Of a stretch of DNA of 47,628 nucleotides, positions 24,253 to 33,957 are shown one piece after another. Under the pieces are notes generated by a model that was not told where the DNA came from, did no database searches, and worked only from the letters and a program-made list of their open reading frames with translations. The stretch lies in the IMG/VR virus record IMGVR_UViG_3300033143_001222, positions 1 to 47,628 of that record; one strand, written 5' to 3'. Source of the stretch: a virus. The position numbers and the translations under genes were made by a program. Within the stretch, counting starts at the first letter, position 1. Every line of letters begins with the position of its first letter.

Positions 24253-25152
24253 CTAGGTTAAATCTTCATATTGATAAATTGTGTCGTTGGCGTTATCAAG
24301 AACGTACATTTTTGTATAATCTGCGCTCATGTGAACGTCTACCGCAGCGCCTGTCTCGCCGGAATAATCAACCGATACACTGGAATAAGACAAAGTTTCG
24401 GCATCCCAAGAGGTTGATAAATCATACTGGAATATATAACCTTGGTTAACCCCTGCCAATAACATTACATCACCCTCTGCGCTCATGCATATCCCGCGAG
24501 GCGTTGATTGTTCTGAGGCTGTGCTGTCAGTAGATTGATTACTGTCGTCACTAGCTGTTGTAATGTCCCATGGTGTTGACAAATTATAACGGATAAGATC
24601 GTCAGAAGCGGCACCGATAACATAAAACTTAGTTCCGTCAAGTTTGAACCAAAGACCACTAGGGGTACCCTCTTGCGCTTGAATAGAAAAAGGTGTACTA
24701 CCGCCATCAATCGTTGATAAATCCCAAGGAGTAGAAAAAGAAAACTCTGTAACATCGTCGGGGCCACGATCTAGACACCAGCATTTCGTACCGTCTGGTT
24801 TGAAGAAGAAATCAAAGTCTTTACTAACACCTGCTAGAACTGCCGATGTACTACTATCAAAACTACCTGTTGATATATCCCCCGGTGTTGAAAGAGTGAA
24901 TTTGTGGAGCTTGTCCGAAGTTTGTCCTGTGACAAATACCGCAGTACCGTCAGGCTTCATAAACATAGACGTAGGAACGGTAGCATACCCGCCCACATAA
25001 AGCGACTTGCTTGCGTAAGTGAACCCGGTAATGTCCAACACGTCGGGTTCAGGAGGCTCACCGCCGCCGCCCTCTCTGGCTGTAAAGATAGAGATATCCG
25101 AAGCGCTATGTCCCTTCTGATTTAACCCTAAACTTTGAATGGTCATGCTCAT
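24253..25152 (-). CDS. Beta-propeller-like structural protein
   Basis: A 299-aa protein after a proline/glycine linker. It has five or six repeats of about 40-45 residues: a strand ending in FMKPDGT, FFKPDGT, WFKLDGT or MSAEGD followed by a strand such as KFTLSTPGD, EFSFSTPWDLST, RYNLSTPWDITT or QYDLSTSWDAET. This is the pattern of a beta-propeller. It is placed with tail genes and is probably a virion surface or receptor protein. Its start overlaps the previous gene's stop (ATGA). Confidence 0.7.
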   Translation of the reverse strand: MSMTIQSLGLNQKGHSASDISIFTAREGGGGEPPEPDVLDITGFTYASKSLYVGGYATVPTSMFMKPDGTAVFVTGQTSDKLHKFTLSTPGDISTGSFDSSTSAVLAGVSKDFDFFFKPDGTKCWCLDRGPDDVTEFSFSTPWDLSTIDGGSTPFSIQAQEGTPSGLWFKLDGTKFYVIGAASDDLIRYNLSTPWDITTASDDSNQSTDSTASEQSTPRGICMSAEGDVMLLAGVNQGYIFQYDLSTSWDAETLSYSSVSVDYSGETGAAVDVHMSADYTKMYVLDNANDTIYQYEDLT

Positions 25153-25496
25153 TTGTCTTTATACCAACTTTTTGCCACGTTTCGATCCTCTACAGTATCA
25201 ATGTTTGTTGGCGTGGCGTCAACACTCTTGATAAAGCCCTCTGAATTTCTGTGGACCTCAAAGTGATACGTGGGATAATCCTTCTCAACCGATAGAGCTT
25301 CCATCTTTTCGATCAAGGCTTTTTGTTGTGCCAGGATCTCATCGGGTATTTTTTGCTCGACAACAACCGGCGCTAACGGCTCCAATTTAATATTGTTGAT
25401 CGCAGCCAATATCTCTGCCTTATCCTGCGAAGACGGCTCTTTCTTCACAAGCTTTTTAGGCCAAGACTTTTTTATATCTGACTTTTTAACCCGCAT
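25149..25496 (-). CDS. Hypothetical phage structural-region protein
   Basis: A 115-aa protein starting MRVKKSDIKKSW. The first 25 residues are basic, the middle has a helix (IPDEILAQQKALIEKMEAL), and the end (YHFEVHRNSEGFIKSVDATP) resembles a small beta domain common in phage proteins of unknown role. A GTG two codons earlier (25502) could also start it. It overlaps the preceding gene by 11 bases. Confidence 0.6.
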   Translation of the reverse strand: MRVKKSDIKKSWPKKLVKKEPSSQDKAEILAAINNIKLEPLAPVVVEQKIPDEILAQQKALIEKMEALSVEKDYPTYHFEVHRNSEGFIKSVDATPTNIDTVEDRNVAKSWYKDK

Positions 25497-28059
25497 TGAC
25501 ACAATCCACTATAGCATTAACCTGGTTATGTTTGCGACGCATAATCGTAATAGCTTTCTTTGCCTTAATGCTATGCTCCGCACCATCTTCATCTTGCACC
25601 TTGATCTCTTTATTCTTCAGCTCTTTTTGAGGGATGGAGAATATAGGATCTTCTTTGGTTATATTGATTTCTTCGGTAGGTGTAAATTGCTCAAACACCT
25701 TGCCCTCGATCGCAGCTCTGATTTCCTCATCGGTATTGACATTGATATCCATGCCAGCATCTCGCATTTGAAGATTAAAGTCTTCAACGCCAACATCAAA
25801 ATCTTCAAGCTCGGTCATCTCGCTTTGAGTACGGTTAGCTTCACCAAAGGCCTCACGCGTAATAGCTTCAATCAACTCATCAGGATCTATATAACTATTC
25901 AAATCTGCATCTTCTTGTTGCCCGGCAAAAAACGGAAACTCACTTCTTATAAAATTATCCGCGTCCGTCGCGCCGCCTTTTTTAAACAATCCAGGAACCC
26001 TGGCGCGGGTCACGCCCTTGGCTTTAAGCTCGCCGGCAAACCGACCTTCAGGATCTATACCTCCATGACTAGCAATGACGCCTCGGACAACAGGCTGCTT
26101 TTCCAACTTTAATTGGTCTTCTTTCGATTTCTCAGATCTCGCCCTGTCAAGCTTAACAGTCAAATCATCAACAGCTTGTCGCATCTGCTCGTCTTGAGTA
26201 ATGTTCAGATTATCCTTCATATACAATTCAAGAGCATTCTGCCCGGATCTTTGCGCCCGCGTCATATATCTCTGGGCCATCAGTATGCCGTAGTAGGAAG
26301 ATGTTTCTGAGCTTTCCCCTGCGGCCTGAAGCTGGTCTTCAATTTTTTGCTGTATAAGCTGAACATCATATTGTTCTTCAGGATCTAATGCCTGGAAGGT
26401 TTCAGAGATACGCTCAAACTCATCTTGCAGCCCGGACTCGTCAAAAACTTCTGCCTCGGCTTCTGTCATACCATCATTGATACGCGTGTGTTTTGCCAGA
26501 GCGTCAACCACTTCAGGAGGCAGCATAGCATATTGTTCCGGTGTCAACTCGATATCGCCATCCATCGCTTCGTATAGCTCAAGCTTTCCTTCTTCGCTCA
26601 ACCCCAGGCTTTCGATCCAGGACGTATCCCCACCTGATTGATTGAACTCAGCAAAGCCCTCACCAGAAATTGATATCTGCTCGACACCATTCTCTCTGAG
26701 AATCTTGCCCTTGAACTCTGCATATTTTTCAGGAGAGCGCTCACGAAGGTTTGATTCAATGGCGTTCATTTCTTTAAGAGATTCAGCAAACCGCTTTGCC
26801 CGGTACGACTGTTTTAGATCACCAATATATTGGCCACCAACACCAACAACCTCGATCGGAGCCATAGCGAACTCACCAAGAGCCTCTAGGACAACCTCGC
26901 CAGCATCGATCTCACCAGTTGTTGCCAATTGTGCTGTAGCCTCACCACCGCCGCCCATACCGGCTTGTATGCCCATTTGCGTGGTCATTGTCCTTAAAGG
27001 TCCGCCGAATGTTTTAGACGCTATGCCACCAGATATAGCATCAACCGCCCCGATAATTGCCCCGCGAGTGAAGCCAAATTCCTTTGCCTTGGCCATTAAT
27101 ACTGGATCGTTTATTACTTTCTCTATAGCGCCCGGCTCGTTTAAATCAATACCCTGGGAGCTTAGGTACTCCACAGGCGAGGCGTAACGCTCTGTCATGC
27201 CGGACAACATACCCATTGTTGCAGCGCCTCCAGCCGGGCCTGTGGCCATCGTAACAGCTCCGCCAACAAGTAACTGTGGAGCAAACTCTATACCGATCTC
27301 AGCAGATAACGCCATCGCACCAACCGGATCAGCAGCGACAGCCCTTAAAGCCCCAATAAAACCATCCTCTTGGCCACCTTTCATAACAGCTTCAAGCGAT
27401 CGTGTTGCCGGCGCAGACTTTACCTTTTCCTGCATTTCCTGAGCTGTTTGTGCAACGCCTTCCATGCTTCGTTTGGCAGATTGCTCCGCTCCACCGAAAA
27501 GCCTGGACGTAGCCCAACGCTCTGACGCGGCAAGCAATGTAAGAGGATCTGAAACAAAACTGCCATGCGGGCTTTGCTCTCTTCTGATTTCACCAAAAGA
27601 GCGACTGACATCTTGAAATTGTTCAGCAGATTCTTCTGCCATAAACTGATGACCACCCTGCCTTATCCGGAGAATGCCACGGTCCCATGCGTTAGCAATA
27701 GCCTCTAGCGCCGTTAGATTTTCTACATCATCATGCGCCAAGCGAGCGTTGCCCTCTTCAGCCATCCATGTTGCTGTAAATTTATGCTTATCCAGCGACT
27801 TGCGAATCGCTTGGCTTTTAACCTGGTTCTCAACAGCTTTCTGGTCCTGCTCGACCGTCGCTGTGGGCAAGCCGGACTCGGTAGATAACCGCAGATTTTT
27901 TGCATGGTCATCTGGATTAACATGAATAGCGTCCTCGATCGGTGCCGTGAGATTCGGCTTCAAAGCTTCCGGCTTGAAAGTAAGACTCTCGCCCACCTCT
28001 GATTCCATCTCTGGCTCGTTTTGGTTTAAAGCCATAGGGTCAAATTTGAAATCTGACAT
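25486..28059 (-). CDS. Large internal virion (ejection) protein
   Basis: An 857-aa protein without cysteines in its first half. The N-terminus is acidic and disordered; residues about 90-220 are helical. Residues about 235-410 are glycine/alanine-rich and hydrophobic (GAVTMATGPAGGAATMGML, IIGAVDAISGGIA, EALGEFAMAPIEVVG), as in internal proteins that insert into the host membrane at DNA entry. The remaining half is charged and helical. It lies between core-type proteins and the giant ART-like protein, consistent with a T7 gp15/gp16-like set. Confidence 0.7.
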   Translation of the reverse strand: MSDFKFDPMALNQNEPEMESEVGESLTFKPEALKPNLTAPIEDAIHVNPDDHAKNLRLSTESGLPTATVEQDQKAVENQVKSQAIRKSLDKHKFTATWMAEEGNARLAHDDVENLTALEAIANAWDRGILRIRQGGHQFMAEESAEQFQDVSRSFGEIRREQSPHGSFVSDPLTLLAASERWATSRLFGGAEQSAKRSMEGVAQTAQEMQEKVKSAPATRSLEAVMKGGQEDGFIGALRAVAADPVGAMALSAEIGIEFAPQLLVGGAVTMATGPAGGAATMGMLSGMTERYASPVEYLSSQGIDLNEPGAIEKVINDPVLMAKAKEFGFTRGAIIGAVDAISGGIASKTFGGPLRTMTTQMGIQAGMGGGGEATAQLATTGEIDAGEVVLEALGEFAMAPIEVVGVGGQYIGDLKQSYRAKRFAESLKEMNAIESNLRERSPEKYAEFKGKILRENGVEQISISGEGFAEFNQSGGDTSWIESLGLSEEGKLELYEAMDGDIELTPEQYAMLPPEVVDALAKHTRINDGMTEAEAEVFDESGLQDEFERISETFQALDPEEQYDVQLIQQKIEDQLQAAGESSETSSYYGILMAQRYMTRAQRSGQNALELYMKDNLNITQDEQMRQAVDDLTVKLDRARSEKSKEDQLKLEKQPVVRGVIASHGGIDPEGRFAGELKAKGVTRARVPGLFKKGGATDADNFIRSEFPFFAGQQEDADLNSYIDPDELIEAITREAFGEANRTQSEMTELEDFDVGVEDFNLQMRDAGMDINVNTDEEIRAAIEGKVFEQFTPTEEINITKEDPIFSIPQKELKNKEIKVQDEDGAEHSIKAKKAITIMRRKHNQVNAIVDCVNAG

Positions 28060-29765
28060 TATTTGCTCTCCCTAGAATCCCAAACCTTCATCATATTATT
28101 GATCGTCATGGGCGCGTTGTTCTTCCTAATGAAATCTTGAACAGCTTCCAAGCTCTCAGCCGGAACGCCGGTTGCCTGGATTAATTCCTCATCATCAATA
28201 ATCAAATCAGAAATAGGCGTGTCACCCTGCTCGGAAACGGTTGTGTCTTCGTTATACCATGCAAATCCATCCTTTTGTATTTGCATCATTATCCGAGAAG
28301 CCTCTTTACGCATTTCATCTTCAGTTGGCAGCTTGCCAGTTTTATCAATAGCCTCGGCCACATAATCGTTCATACTGTCACGCGCCCTTTGTGCCTGTGC
28401 GCGACGTGTTGGGCTTGCCGCTTTGGTGCCGATATGCCACGTCTTAGGAGCAAATTCTTTAACCAAGCGATTAACCGTAGCAGCCTGGCCTGGCCTATCC
28501 GCCATATCCTTGATTGCACGCTCGGCATCGTTCTGGCGTTTAGAGACTTTATTCCAATCGCTCTCGGTCATTTTAGACTGTAATGCCGTTAGATCTTCAT
28601 TAACAATTTCTGCATCTGGCATACCAAGATACTCTTGAACAGAACCGGTATCAGAGGTAAGGGCAAATCCTTTGCCGCGTTTAGCGGTGTTCTTGGCATA
28701 GTTCCAATAACTGTCTATATTCTTTGAACGGAAAGCCTCATCTCTCTCTGCCGGCGTGAAATCATCTGGCGTCCCCCCTTTGGAGATTTTCTCAGAAGAG
28801 CTTTTACGCAAGGCTTCTTGTTGTTTCTTTTCCAGCCGCTCATTTTCGCCATAACGAACCTTCAAGCGCTTCACAATAGCGTCACGCTCTTCACCCTTAT
28901 AATCCTTGCGAGCTTTAGCCAGGGCTTCTGTCTGGGTTAAATCCTGAGCCATAATGCCATCTGTTTCATTCTGCGCTTTCTGTGATATAACGCCGGCGCT
29001 TACAGCTCTCTCAAGATCAGCAATATCTTTGCCGTCGATCTCTTTACGATTTTTCTCCAGATATTCTGCCGCATCAGACCCAAGCTTCTGGCCTAACATA
29101 CGATCGATAACACCTTTGTGCATCGAGCTTACTTCTGATTCTATTTGCTGTGCTGTTTCTTCAGGCGACCAACCATTAGCTTCAGCGCTCCGCTTCATGG
29201 TGCTTCTGATTCTTGTTTCTGATTCCGCTAGTTTCTGTGGGTCATTGTAATAGGTGGCAGCATCTTCTTTGGACCCCTGAATACGTGCCTCACGCAAACC
29301 ATTATCATAAACTTCCTTTTGATTTTGCTCATATCTACTGACCTCTTTCTCCAGTCCAGATCCCTTCTGGCCAATATAAGCTTCCAATCTTTGCCTTGCA
29401 GCAGAAGAAACAGCCCGGCCCTGGAGAAGTTTGCTGGAGAATTTAGCGTAATCTTCTTGTACGGATTTTGTCGAGCCAATAGCACCGCCGCCTTTCTTGC
29501 GGTAAATGCCGTCCTCGCCCTGAGTAGCTTCAAACTGCCAGTCTCTAATCTCTTGCTCAACCTCCATTGCAGCACGCTCATCTTCTGCACGCGCCCTTTT
29601 GTTGGCTTCCTCAGTTAACAAAGAACCGACTTCTTGCGCCCTTCGTGCCTGGACAGAGCCAAACATATCAGCGCTTGTACTGAGATTCTGAAATGGCGTA
29701 GACCCGGCTCCTGTTTGCCTGACTTGCCCCAAACCCATATCTGTAGCTGTAGGTACCTTTGGCAT
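28059..29765 (-). CDS. Internal virion core protein, coiled-coil rich
   Basis: A 568-aa protein, nearly all helical and highly charged (KRARAEDERAAMEVEQEIRDW, ERLEKKQQEALRKSSSEKISK). The start MPKVPTATDMGLGQVRQTG is the type seen in podovirus inner core proteins. It probably stacks on the portal with the 857-aa and 1712-aa proteins and leaves the capsid with the DNA. Homology to T7 gp15 is by context only. Confidence 0.7.
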   Translation of the reverse strand: MPKVPTATDMGLGQVRQTGAGSTPFQNLSTSADMFGSVQARRAQEVGSLLTEEANKRARAEDERAAMEVEQEIRDWQFEATQGEDGIYRKKGGGAIGSTKSVQEDYAKFSSKLLQGRAVSSAARQRLEAYIGQKGSGLEKEVSRYEQNQKEVYDNGLREARIQGSKEDAATYYNDPQKLAESETRIRSTMKRSAEANGWSPEETAQQIESEVSSMHKGVIDRMLGQKLGSDAAEYLEKNRKEIDGKDIADLERAVSAGVISQKAQNETDGIMAQDLTQTEALAKARKDYKGEERDAIVKRLKVRYGENERLEKKQQEALRKSSSEKISKGGTPDDFTPAERDEAFRSKNIDSYWNYAKNTAKRGKGFALTSDTGSVQEYLGMPDAEIVNEDLTALQSKMTESDWNKVSKRQNDAERAIKDMADRPGQAATVNRLVKEFAPKTWHIGTKAASPTRRAQAQRARDSMNDYVAEAIDKTGKLPTEDEMRKEASRIMMQIQKDGFAWYNEDTTVSEQGDTPISDLIIDDEELIQATGVPAESLEAVQDFIRKNNAPMTINNMMKVWDSRESK

Positions 29766-30322
29766 TATACTTTAGCCTTTCTTGCTGTGTTCCACCTATC
29801 AGATACCTGACCGGCCCCGGCTAACAATGTTGTGCCGGCAGAAAACGCTGGGCTTTGAGCATCGGCTTTGGCTTTATATAAGCCAGCTTGTGCTTCAAAA
29901 TTCATACCTTGCACACGAGCATTATATGCTTCACGACCGGCATTGCTTTTAATTGTCTGAGCGTCAAACTCACCAAGCTCTGCGGTATCTGCCAACAGAT
30001 CAATACTTGTCCCCTCTGTCACATCAACGCCCTGGCCAGCAAGACCAACCGTTTGCTCGGCAGACATCCTTCTAACCTTGGCGCGATACCTGTTGGCCTC
30101 ATCTTCGCCTTGTCTGGTGATGTCTCTGGCATTTCGGTCTGAAATGATCTTGTTGTTTCTGGCAACAGCGGATTGATAATTGGCTTGGTCTTTTTGGGAC
30201 TGTGCATTTGCATAAGCTCCATACGCAGACATAGCAAGCCCGGCAGTAGCAATCACCGCAGTTGTCGTGGCCGCTGCGGATGCGCTCATTCCTAACGCAA
30301 CAAGGGTTGTTGGTTCACACAT
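29765..30322 (-). CDS. Internal virion protein, T7 gp14-like
   Basis: A 185-aa protein starting MCEPTTLVALGMSASAA, the signature start of the small internal virion protein in many podoviruses. An N-terminal hydrophobic segment (residues 8-37) is followed by a helical, alanine-rich body (YQSAVARNNKIISDRNARD). Homologues form the outer-membrane part of the DNA ejection channel. Its ATG overlaps the preceding stop. Confidence 0.8.
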   Translation of the reverse strand: MCEPTTLVALGMSASAAATTTAVIATAGLAMSAYGAYANAQSQKDQANYQSAVARNNKIISDRNARDITRQGEDEANRYRAKVRRMSAEQTVGLAGQGVDVTEGTSIDLLADTAELGEFDAQTIKSNAGREAYNARVQGMNFEAQAGLYKAKADAQSPAFSAGTTLLAGAGQVSDRWNTARKAKV

Positions 30323-30795
30323 TATTTAGCCTCCATATAAAACCTACGAAACATCTCTTTCCTTCTTCCGTATGGTGCCGGCTTATCAAATTTAAACCCT
30401 AACCACTTTAACCATACTATAGTTTTCCTGTTTTCAACATGGCAATAATTTTCAAACATCCTTAAATTGCCCATCATCTTTTTTATTTCTTTGCCACACT
30501 CCCGGCCAAACTTCATAGCGTGTTTATCTATTTCTTCTGATGATAACATCCAAACAATACCAGTATCAGATAGGTGCGACAACTTGCGAACACCATAAAT
30601 ACAGAACGGAACATCATCGGCAGTCCCCACTTGGCAGCTCTCAGATCCATTTATACCTGACCTCAGAACAACAAGCGCCGGGCGACCGGTCACAGCATCG
30701 ATCTCTCGCAGATCCATAGGCTTGAGCCTAGTGGATAAGTATTCTGCATCCTCTTCAGTCGCAGACCTTATATTATATTTAACCGCCTCCGACAT
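30322..30795 (-). CDS. GNAT-fold acetyltransferase-like protein (gp13-like)
   Basis: A 157-aa protein; I chose ATG 30795 (MSEAVKYNIRSATEEDAEYL) rather than a TTG five codons upstream. The start (R-x-A-x-x-E-D), the central sheet (GRPALVVLRSGINGSE, VPFCIYGVRKL) and the C-terminal VWLKWLGFKF are those of phage GNAT-like proteins coded where T7 has gp13. In T7 the gp13 product assists core assembly; enzyme activity here is uncertain. Confidence 0.7.
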   Translation of the reverse strand: MSEAVKYNIRSATEEDAEYLSTRLKPMDLREIDAVTGRPALVVLRSGINGSESCQVGTADDVPFCIYGVRKLSHLSDTGIVWMLSSEEIDKHAMKFGRECGKEIKKMMGNLRMFENYCHVENRKTIVWLKWLGFKFDKPAPYGRRKEMFRRFYMEAK

Positions 30796-33289
30796 TGGTA
30801 TCCGCCACAATTGATAAAATGGTTTGAGGCAGCCCAGGATTAGCCCGGACTATCACGCTAGAATCTCGACGCCAATCATCTGAGACTGGAATACGAATTA
30901 TATTTGATATTGCCGCAGCAGGATCTCCCCACAACTCTTCTGACCGGGTTGGATATTCATCCAGATTATCTTCTTTGGTTCCTGCCCATATACCGCGAGT
31001 GGAAAGAACACGCATGATAACAGCCTTGACAACCTTCCGCTTTGATATCGTTTGAGAGGCGCTGTTGATCGGCATACTTTCGATCAATGGCTGATAAGTT
31101 AAACCAACATGAGCTTTTATGAAATTGTCGGCCAAGGTCACGGAACCGCTAGTGACGGTTAACTCTTGTTCCAGGTTGCCATCGGCCAGGGCGATCACTG
31201 TTTTGGCTTCAAGGTGATCCAGTCCGGATATGGTCGTATATAATTTTTGTGCCGTACCGTTGGCGGTATAGGCTGTATAAGCCGTTCCGTCTACACCGGC
31301 CAGTTCAAATGTATGAGTTGCTTTGTTGGCCACGGTATATTCGTTATTGTTCAGTTCGGTCATCCCCTCAACGCCGGTTATAATAACCGTATCACCATCA
31401 CTTAGGTTGTGACTGGTTGCGGTAACAACCACCGGATTAGCGGCAGTCGCACCAGATATCGTTTGCGGATCCGTGCCATCAAAAGTCACACCACTATCAA
31501 CAAAGAAAGCGTCTTCTATCACATTGAATTGGCGGGTATGTAATTTCTCAACATTTCTTACTGTGTTGCCGTCGATCGTGCGTTTAATAACAAAATACGC
31601 TGTGTCTTCCTGGCCTTCAGGAACGCTACATACGCTCTCAAACGTGCCGTCAGTTTCCCACACAGAAAAAGCATATATCTGATGCTCGTTCAAGTAAGTC
31701 ATGCAGATGATTTTGCCATCATCACGCACGCACAGTATCAATCGATACGGACGCTCGATATAACACCACTCTTTGATCGTGTGTCCTTCAAACAAATGCC
31801 TGGATAAAACAGTCAGATCAGATCCAACATAGTTACCAGAAACACCGCTATTAATATCTTCACCAATAGAATGAATCTCAAAGCCTGCATCGGCTTGCCC
31901 GGATACCATAAGCATGGCTGTTTTAATCGTCATCGGTGGGATATGGGTTGAGCTTAGATATTCCTGAATTTTTAACTGTTTGGATGCTGGTGTAATGCCA
32001 TCACTATTCCCGCCCGGCCCCAATGTCCATACGGCGCCGGATGTAAACACAAACAACAGCTCCCGGAAAGATCTGAAGTGGCGGATCTCGTTACCCTTAC
32101 CAGTTACCATGCGAAGCGTGATCGCGTCCGTAGCTTTTGTCGGACTGGATACGTTCATGTTTTCAAACTGAGATGTTTGTGATAACCAGGTATTCAATGG
32201 CTTGTTATCTGTATTGCCCCACACAGAACGCTGCTCATGCAACCCAACCGCTCCAGGGTAGTCCCCAGAGGTAGCAAACGGTTGACGCAGCTTAGGAGCT
32301 GTGTCCTCGAAGTCAGGCAATATATTCTTATCGTTAAACGTCGTTGTTTCTGTAGAGCCTATAAATCCATAAAGACCATTATCTGATCTATAAACATCAT
32401 AGCTCTCTGCGTCAGCGGCCCCGGTAAAGGTTATTTGATTGTAGTTTGTAGAAGATGGCGTGGCATGGCCGGTTGTCGTTTGCCCAGCGGCGACAATGCT
32501 TTCTTCTGCAGTTTCTTCAGCGATGGCCGTAACATAATAATCGTATGTTGTGGATCCGGGGGTGCCTTGCGGTGTTACTGTTACGCCAGTCGGTGCAGCC
32601 TGAACCGGAGCAAAGGTAATCGTCGCTATAGTCCATGCGTCGTGGTCAGTCCGGGACAGTTTACGCGGAGCATGATTGCGATGCGACAAATACATAATAT
32701 CATTTGATTGACGAAATTTTAATTGCTCAAGCTCGGCAGTAAGATACGGTGTTACCAATGTAAACACTCGCTCTGATTCTCCACCGGATGACCAAGCAGT
32801 ATAACCTGTGCCGTCAACACCAACCAGCTCGAACGTGGTAGCTGTTTTATTGGCCACGATGAAAAACTTACCGTTTAGCTCTGTCATACCAACAACACCA
32901 GAAATATAGACCTCATCACCATTGCTATAGCTATGAGTTGCAGTTGTCACAACAACAGGGTTTGCCTGAGTTGCTGCGCTAATTGCAAAGCCCGATTCCA
33001 CCACGATACCACCATTGCGATAAACACGCATGTACTGATCGCCAAACTCTAAAGCATAAGATTGATCTTCATTGTATTCAAATGTGATAACGCGAGATAC
33101 GGCCGAGCTGTCTTTTGTTTCTCTAATATAATCTATACCCTGGCGGTTTGATATGCCACCTTCAGCATGAACAAAATAATCCCTTAATCGCTTTGCTCCA
33201 CTTCCAAATTTCTGGAGATCTATACGTGAATAGACAGCCGGGGATAACTCTCCACCGCCAAACGATATGGTTGGTATTGGTAAAGGCAT
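30779..33289 (-). CDS. Tail tubular protein B (nozzle), gp12-like
   Basis: An 836-aa protein. MPLPIPTISFGGGELSPAVYSRIDLQKF is not quoted in full here, but the FGGGELSP and F-V-H-A-E-G-G-I-S-N-R-Q-G core is diagnostic for podovirus tail tubular protein B. Two inserted copies of an E1-FCCH-like domain, each about 65 residues, occur near residues 103-168 and 615-680: both contain NPVVV, NGDEV or DGDTV, GMTELN, VANK and FEL. The protein forms the tail nozzle below tubular protein A. The gene's start overlaps the A gene's stop. Confidence 0.87.
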   Translation of the reverse strand: MPLPIPTISFGGGELSPAVYSRIDLQKFGSGAKRLRDYFVHAEGGISNRQGIDYIRETKDSSAVSRVITFEYNEDQSYALEFGDQYMRVYRNGGIVVESGFAISAATQANPVVVTTATHSYSNGDEVYISGVVGMTELNGKFFIVANKTATTFELVGVDGTGYTAWSSGGESERVFTLVTPYLTAELEQLKFRQSNDIMYLSHRNHAPRKLSRTDHDAWTIATITFAPVQAAPTGVTVTPQGTPGSTTYDYYVTAIAEETAEESIVAAGQTTTGHATPSSTNYNQITFTGAADAESYDVYRSDNGLYGFIGSTETTTFNDKNILPDFEDTAPKLRQPFATSGDYPGAVGLHEQRSVWGNTDNKPLNTWLSQTSQFENMNVSSPTKATDAITLRMVTGKGNEIRHFRSFRELLFVFTSGAVWTLGPGGNSDGITPASKQLKIQEYLSSTHIPPMTIKTAMLMVSGQADAGFEIHSIGEDINSGVSGNYVGSDLTVLSRHLFEGHTIKEWCYIERPYRLILCVRDDGKIICMTYLNEHQIYAFSVWETDGTFESVCSVPEGQEDTAYFVIKRTIDGNTVRNVEKLHTRQFNVIEDAFFVDSGVTFDGTDPQTISGATAANPVVVTATSHNLSDGDTVIITGVEGMTELNNNEYTVANKATHTFELAGVDGTAYTAYTANGTAQKLYTTISGLDHLEAKTVIALADGNLEQELTVTSGSVTLADNFIKAHVGLTYQPLIESMPINSASQTISKRKVVKAVIMRVLSTRGIWAGTKEDNLDEYPTRSEELWGDPAAAISNIIRIPVSDDWRRDSSVIVRANPGLPQTILSIVADTNVGGG

Positions 33290-33903
33290 TAGTCTTCCCC
33301 ACTTCCGCCGAGTCTAGCACGCTCCCAAGGACTATCAAGCTCAGGATCGCTTGAACCTTCATCGCTATCGGTCGATTGAGCTGAGTTCATATAATTACGG
33401 TAAATAGTCAAGACAGACTCTTGCTTCTTGAGGTCGCCTGTTAAGGCTGGAGCAAGCTCGCTGGCCAGATACCAACCAAACGCTGCGACAAAACTTGGCG
33501 AGAACAATGCTGTGTTCTTCACATCGTATGTATAAACGCATGTAGCTTCATCCTGGTCTGTGATAATACACAAGCCACTCTCGGTTCCGTCGTCCTCAAT
33601 CTCAAAGGGGATGGGCAAATCATTACGAGTAAGGCGCTCGATCTCGCGTACCTTCAGGCAATCGGATGGATAATCATACCGATATGCCCAGCTAGTAGGC
33701 GGAGAACCAATATCAGCGAGATCAACACGCTTACCCGCAAAATTCCAATGATGGTTAGCAAGCACAAACTCTCTGGCAATGTCATAGTGAATACGACACT
33801 GAATAGCAATTGTCCCGGTATCAGTATCCAGGTTTGATATCTGTGTCTCGGTCTGGTTGATATGGGCCAGGGCCAGGTTACATATTTGCGCTTTACTCGC
33901 CAT
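33289..33903 (-). CDS. Tail tubular protein A (adaptor), gp11-like
   Basis: A 204-aa protein. The start ICNLALAHINQTE, the segment AREFVLANHHWNFAGKR and the later SWAYRYDYPSDCLKVREIE are the hallmarks of the podovirus gp11-type adaptor that sits between portal and nozzle. The C-terminal 35 residues are acidic and likely flexible. The next gene down is its partner nozzle. Confidence 0.87.
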   Translation of the reverse strand: MASKAQICNLALAHINQTETQISNLDTDTGTIAIQCRIHYDIAREFVLANHHWNFAGKRVDLADIGSPPTSWAYRYDYPSDCLKVREIERLTRNDLPIPFEIEDDGTESGLCIITDQDEATCVYTYDVKNTALFSPSFVAAFGWYLASELAPALTGDLKKQESVLTIYRNYMNSAQSTDSDEGSSDPELDSPWERARLGGSGED

Positions 33904-33923
33904 CTTAAATTCCTTGTAAGAGT

Positions 33924-33950
33924 TGGCGGGACTATACGTCAGCCCCGCCA
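33924..33950 (-). promoter_or_regulatory. mRNA hairpin between structural genes
   Basis: TGGCGGG (33924-33930) pairs with CCCGCCA (33944-33950), and CT (32-33) with AG (41-42). The one mismatch on the + strand (A31/C43) is a G-U pair in - strand RNA, giving a 10-bp stem with a 7-base loop right after the stop of the 267-aa structural gene. There is no T-run in the - direction, but one (GTTTTTC) in the + direction. It may stabilise or process late mRNA, or stop + strand transcripts. Confidence 0.5.
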
Positions 33951-33957
33951 GTTTTTC

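Noticed and set aside
25393-26112. 239-aa + strand frame opposite the ejection protein
   Set aside because: No ribosome site or motif; runs against the late operon and mirrors a well supported gene.
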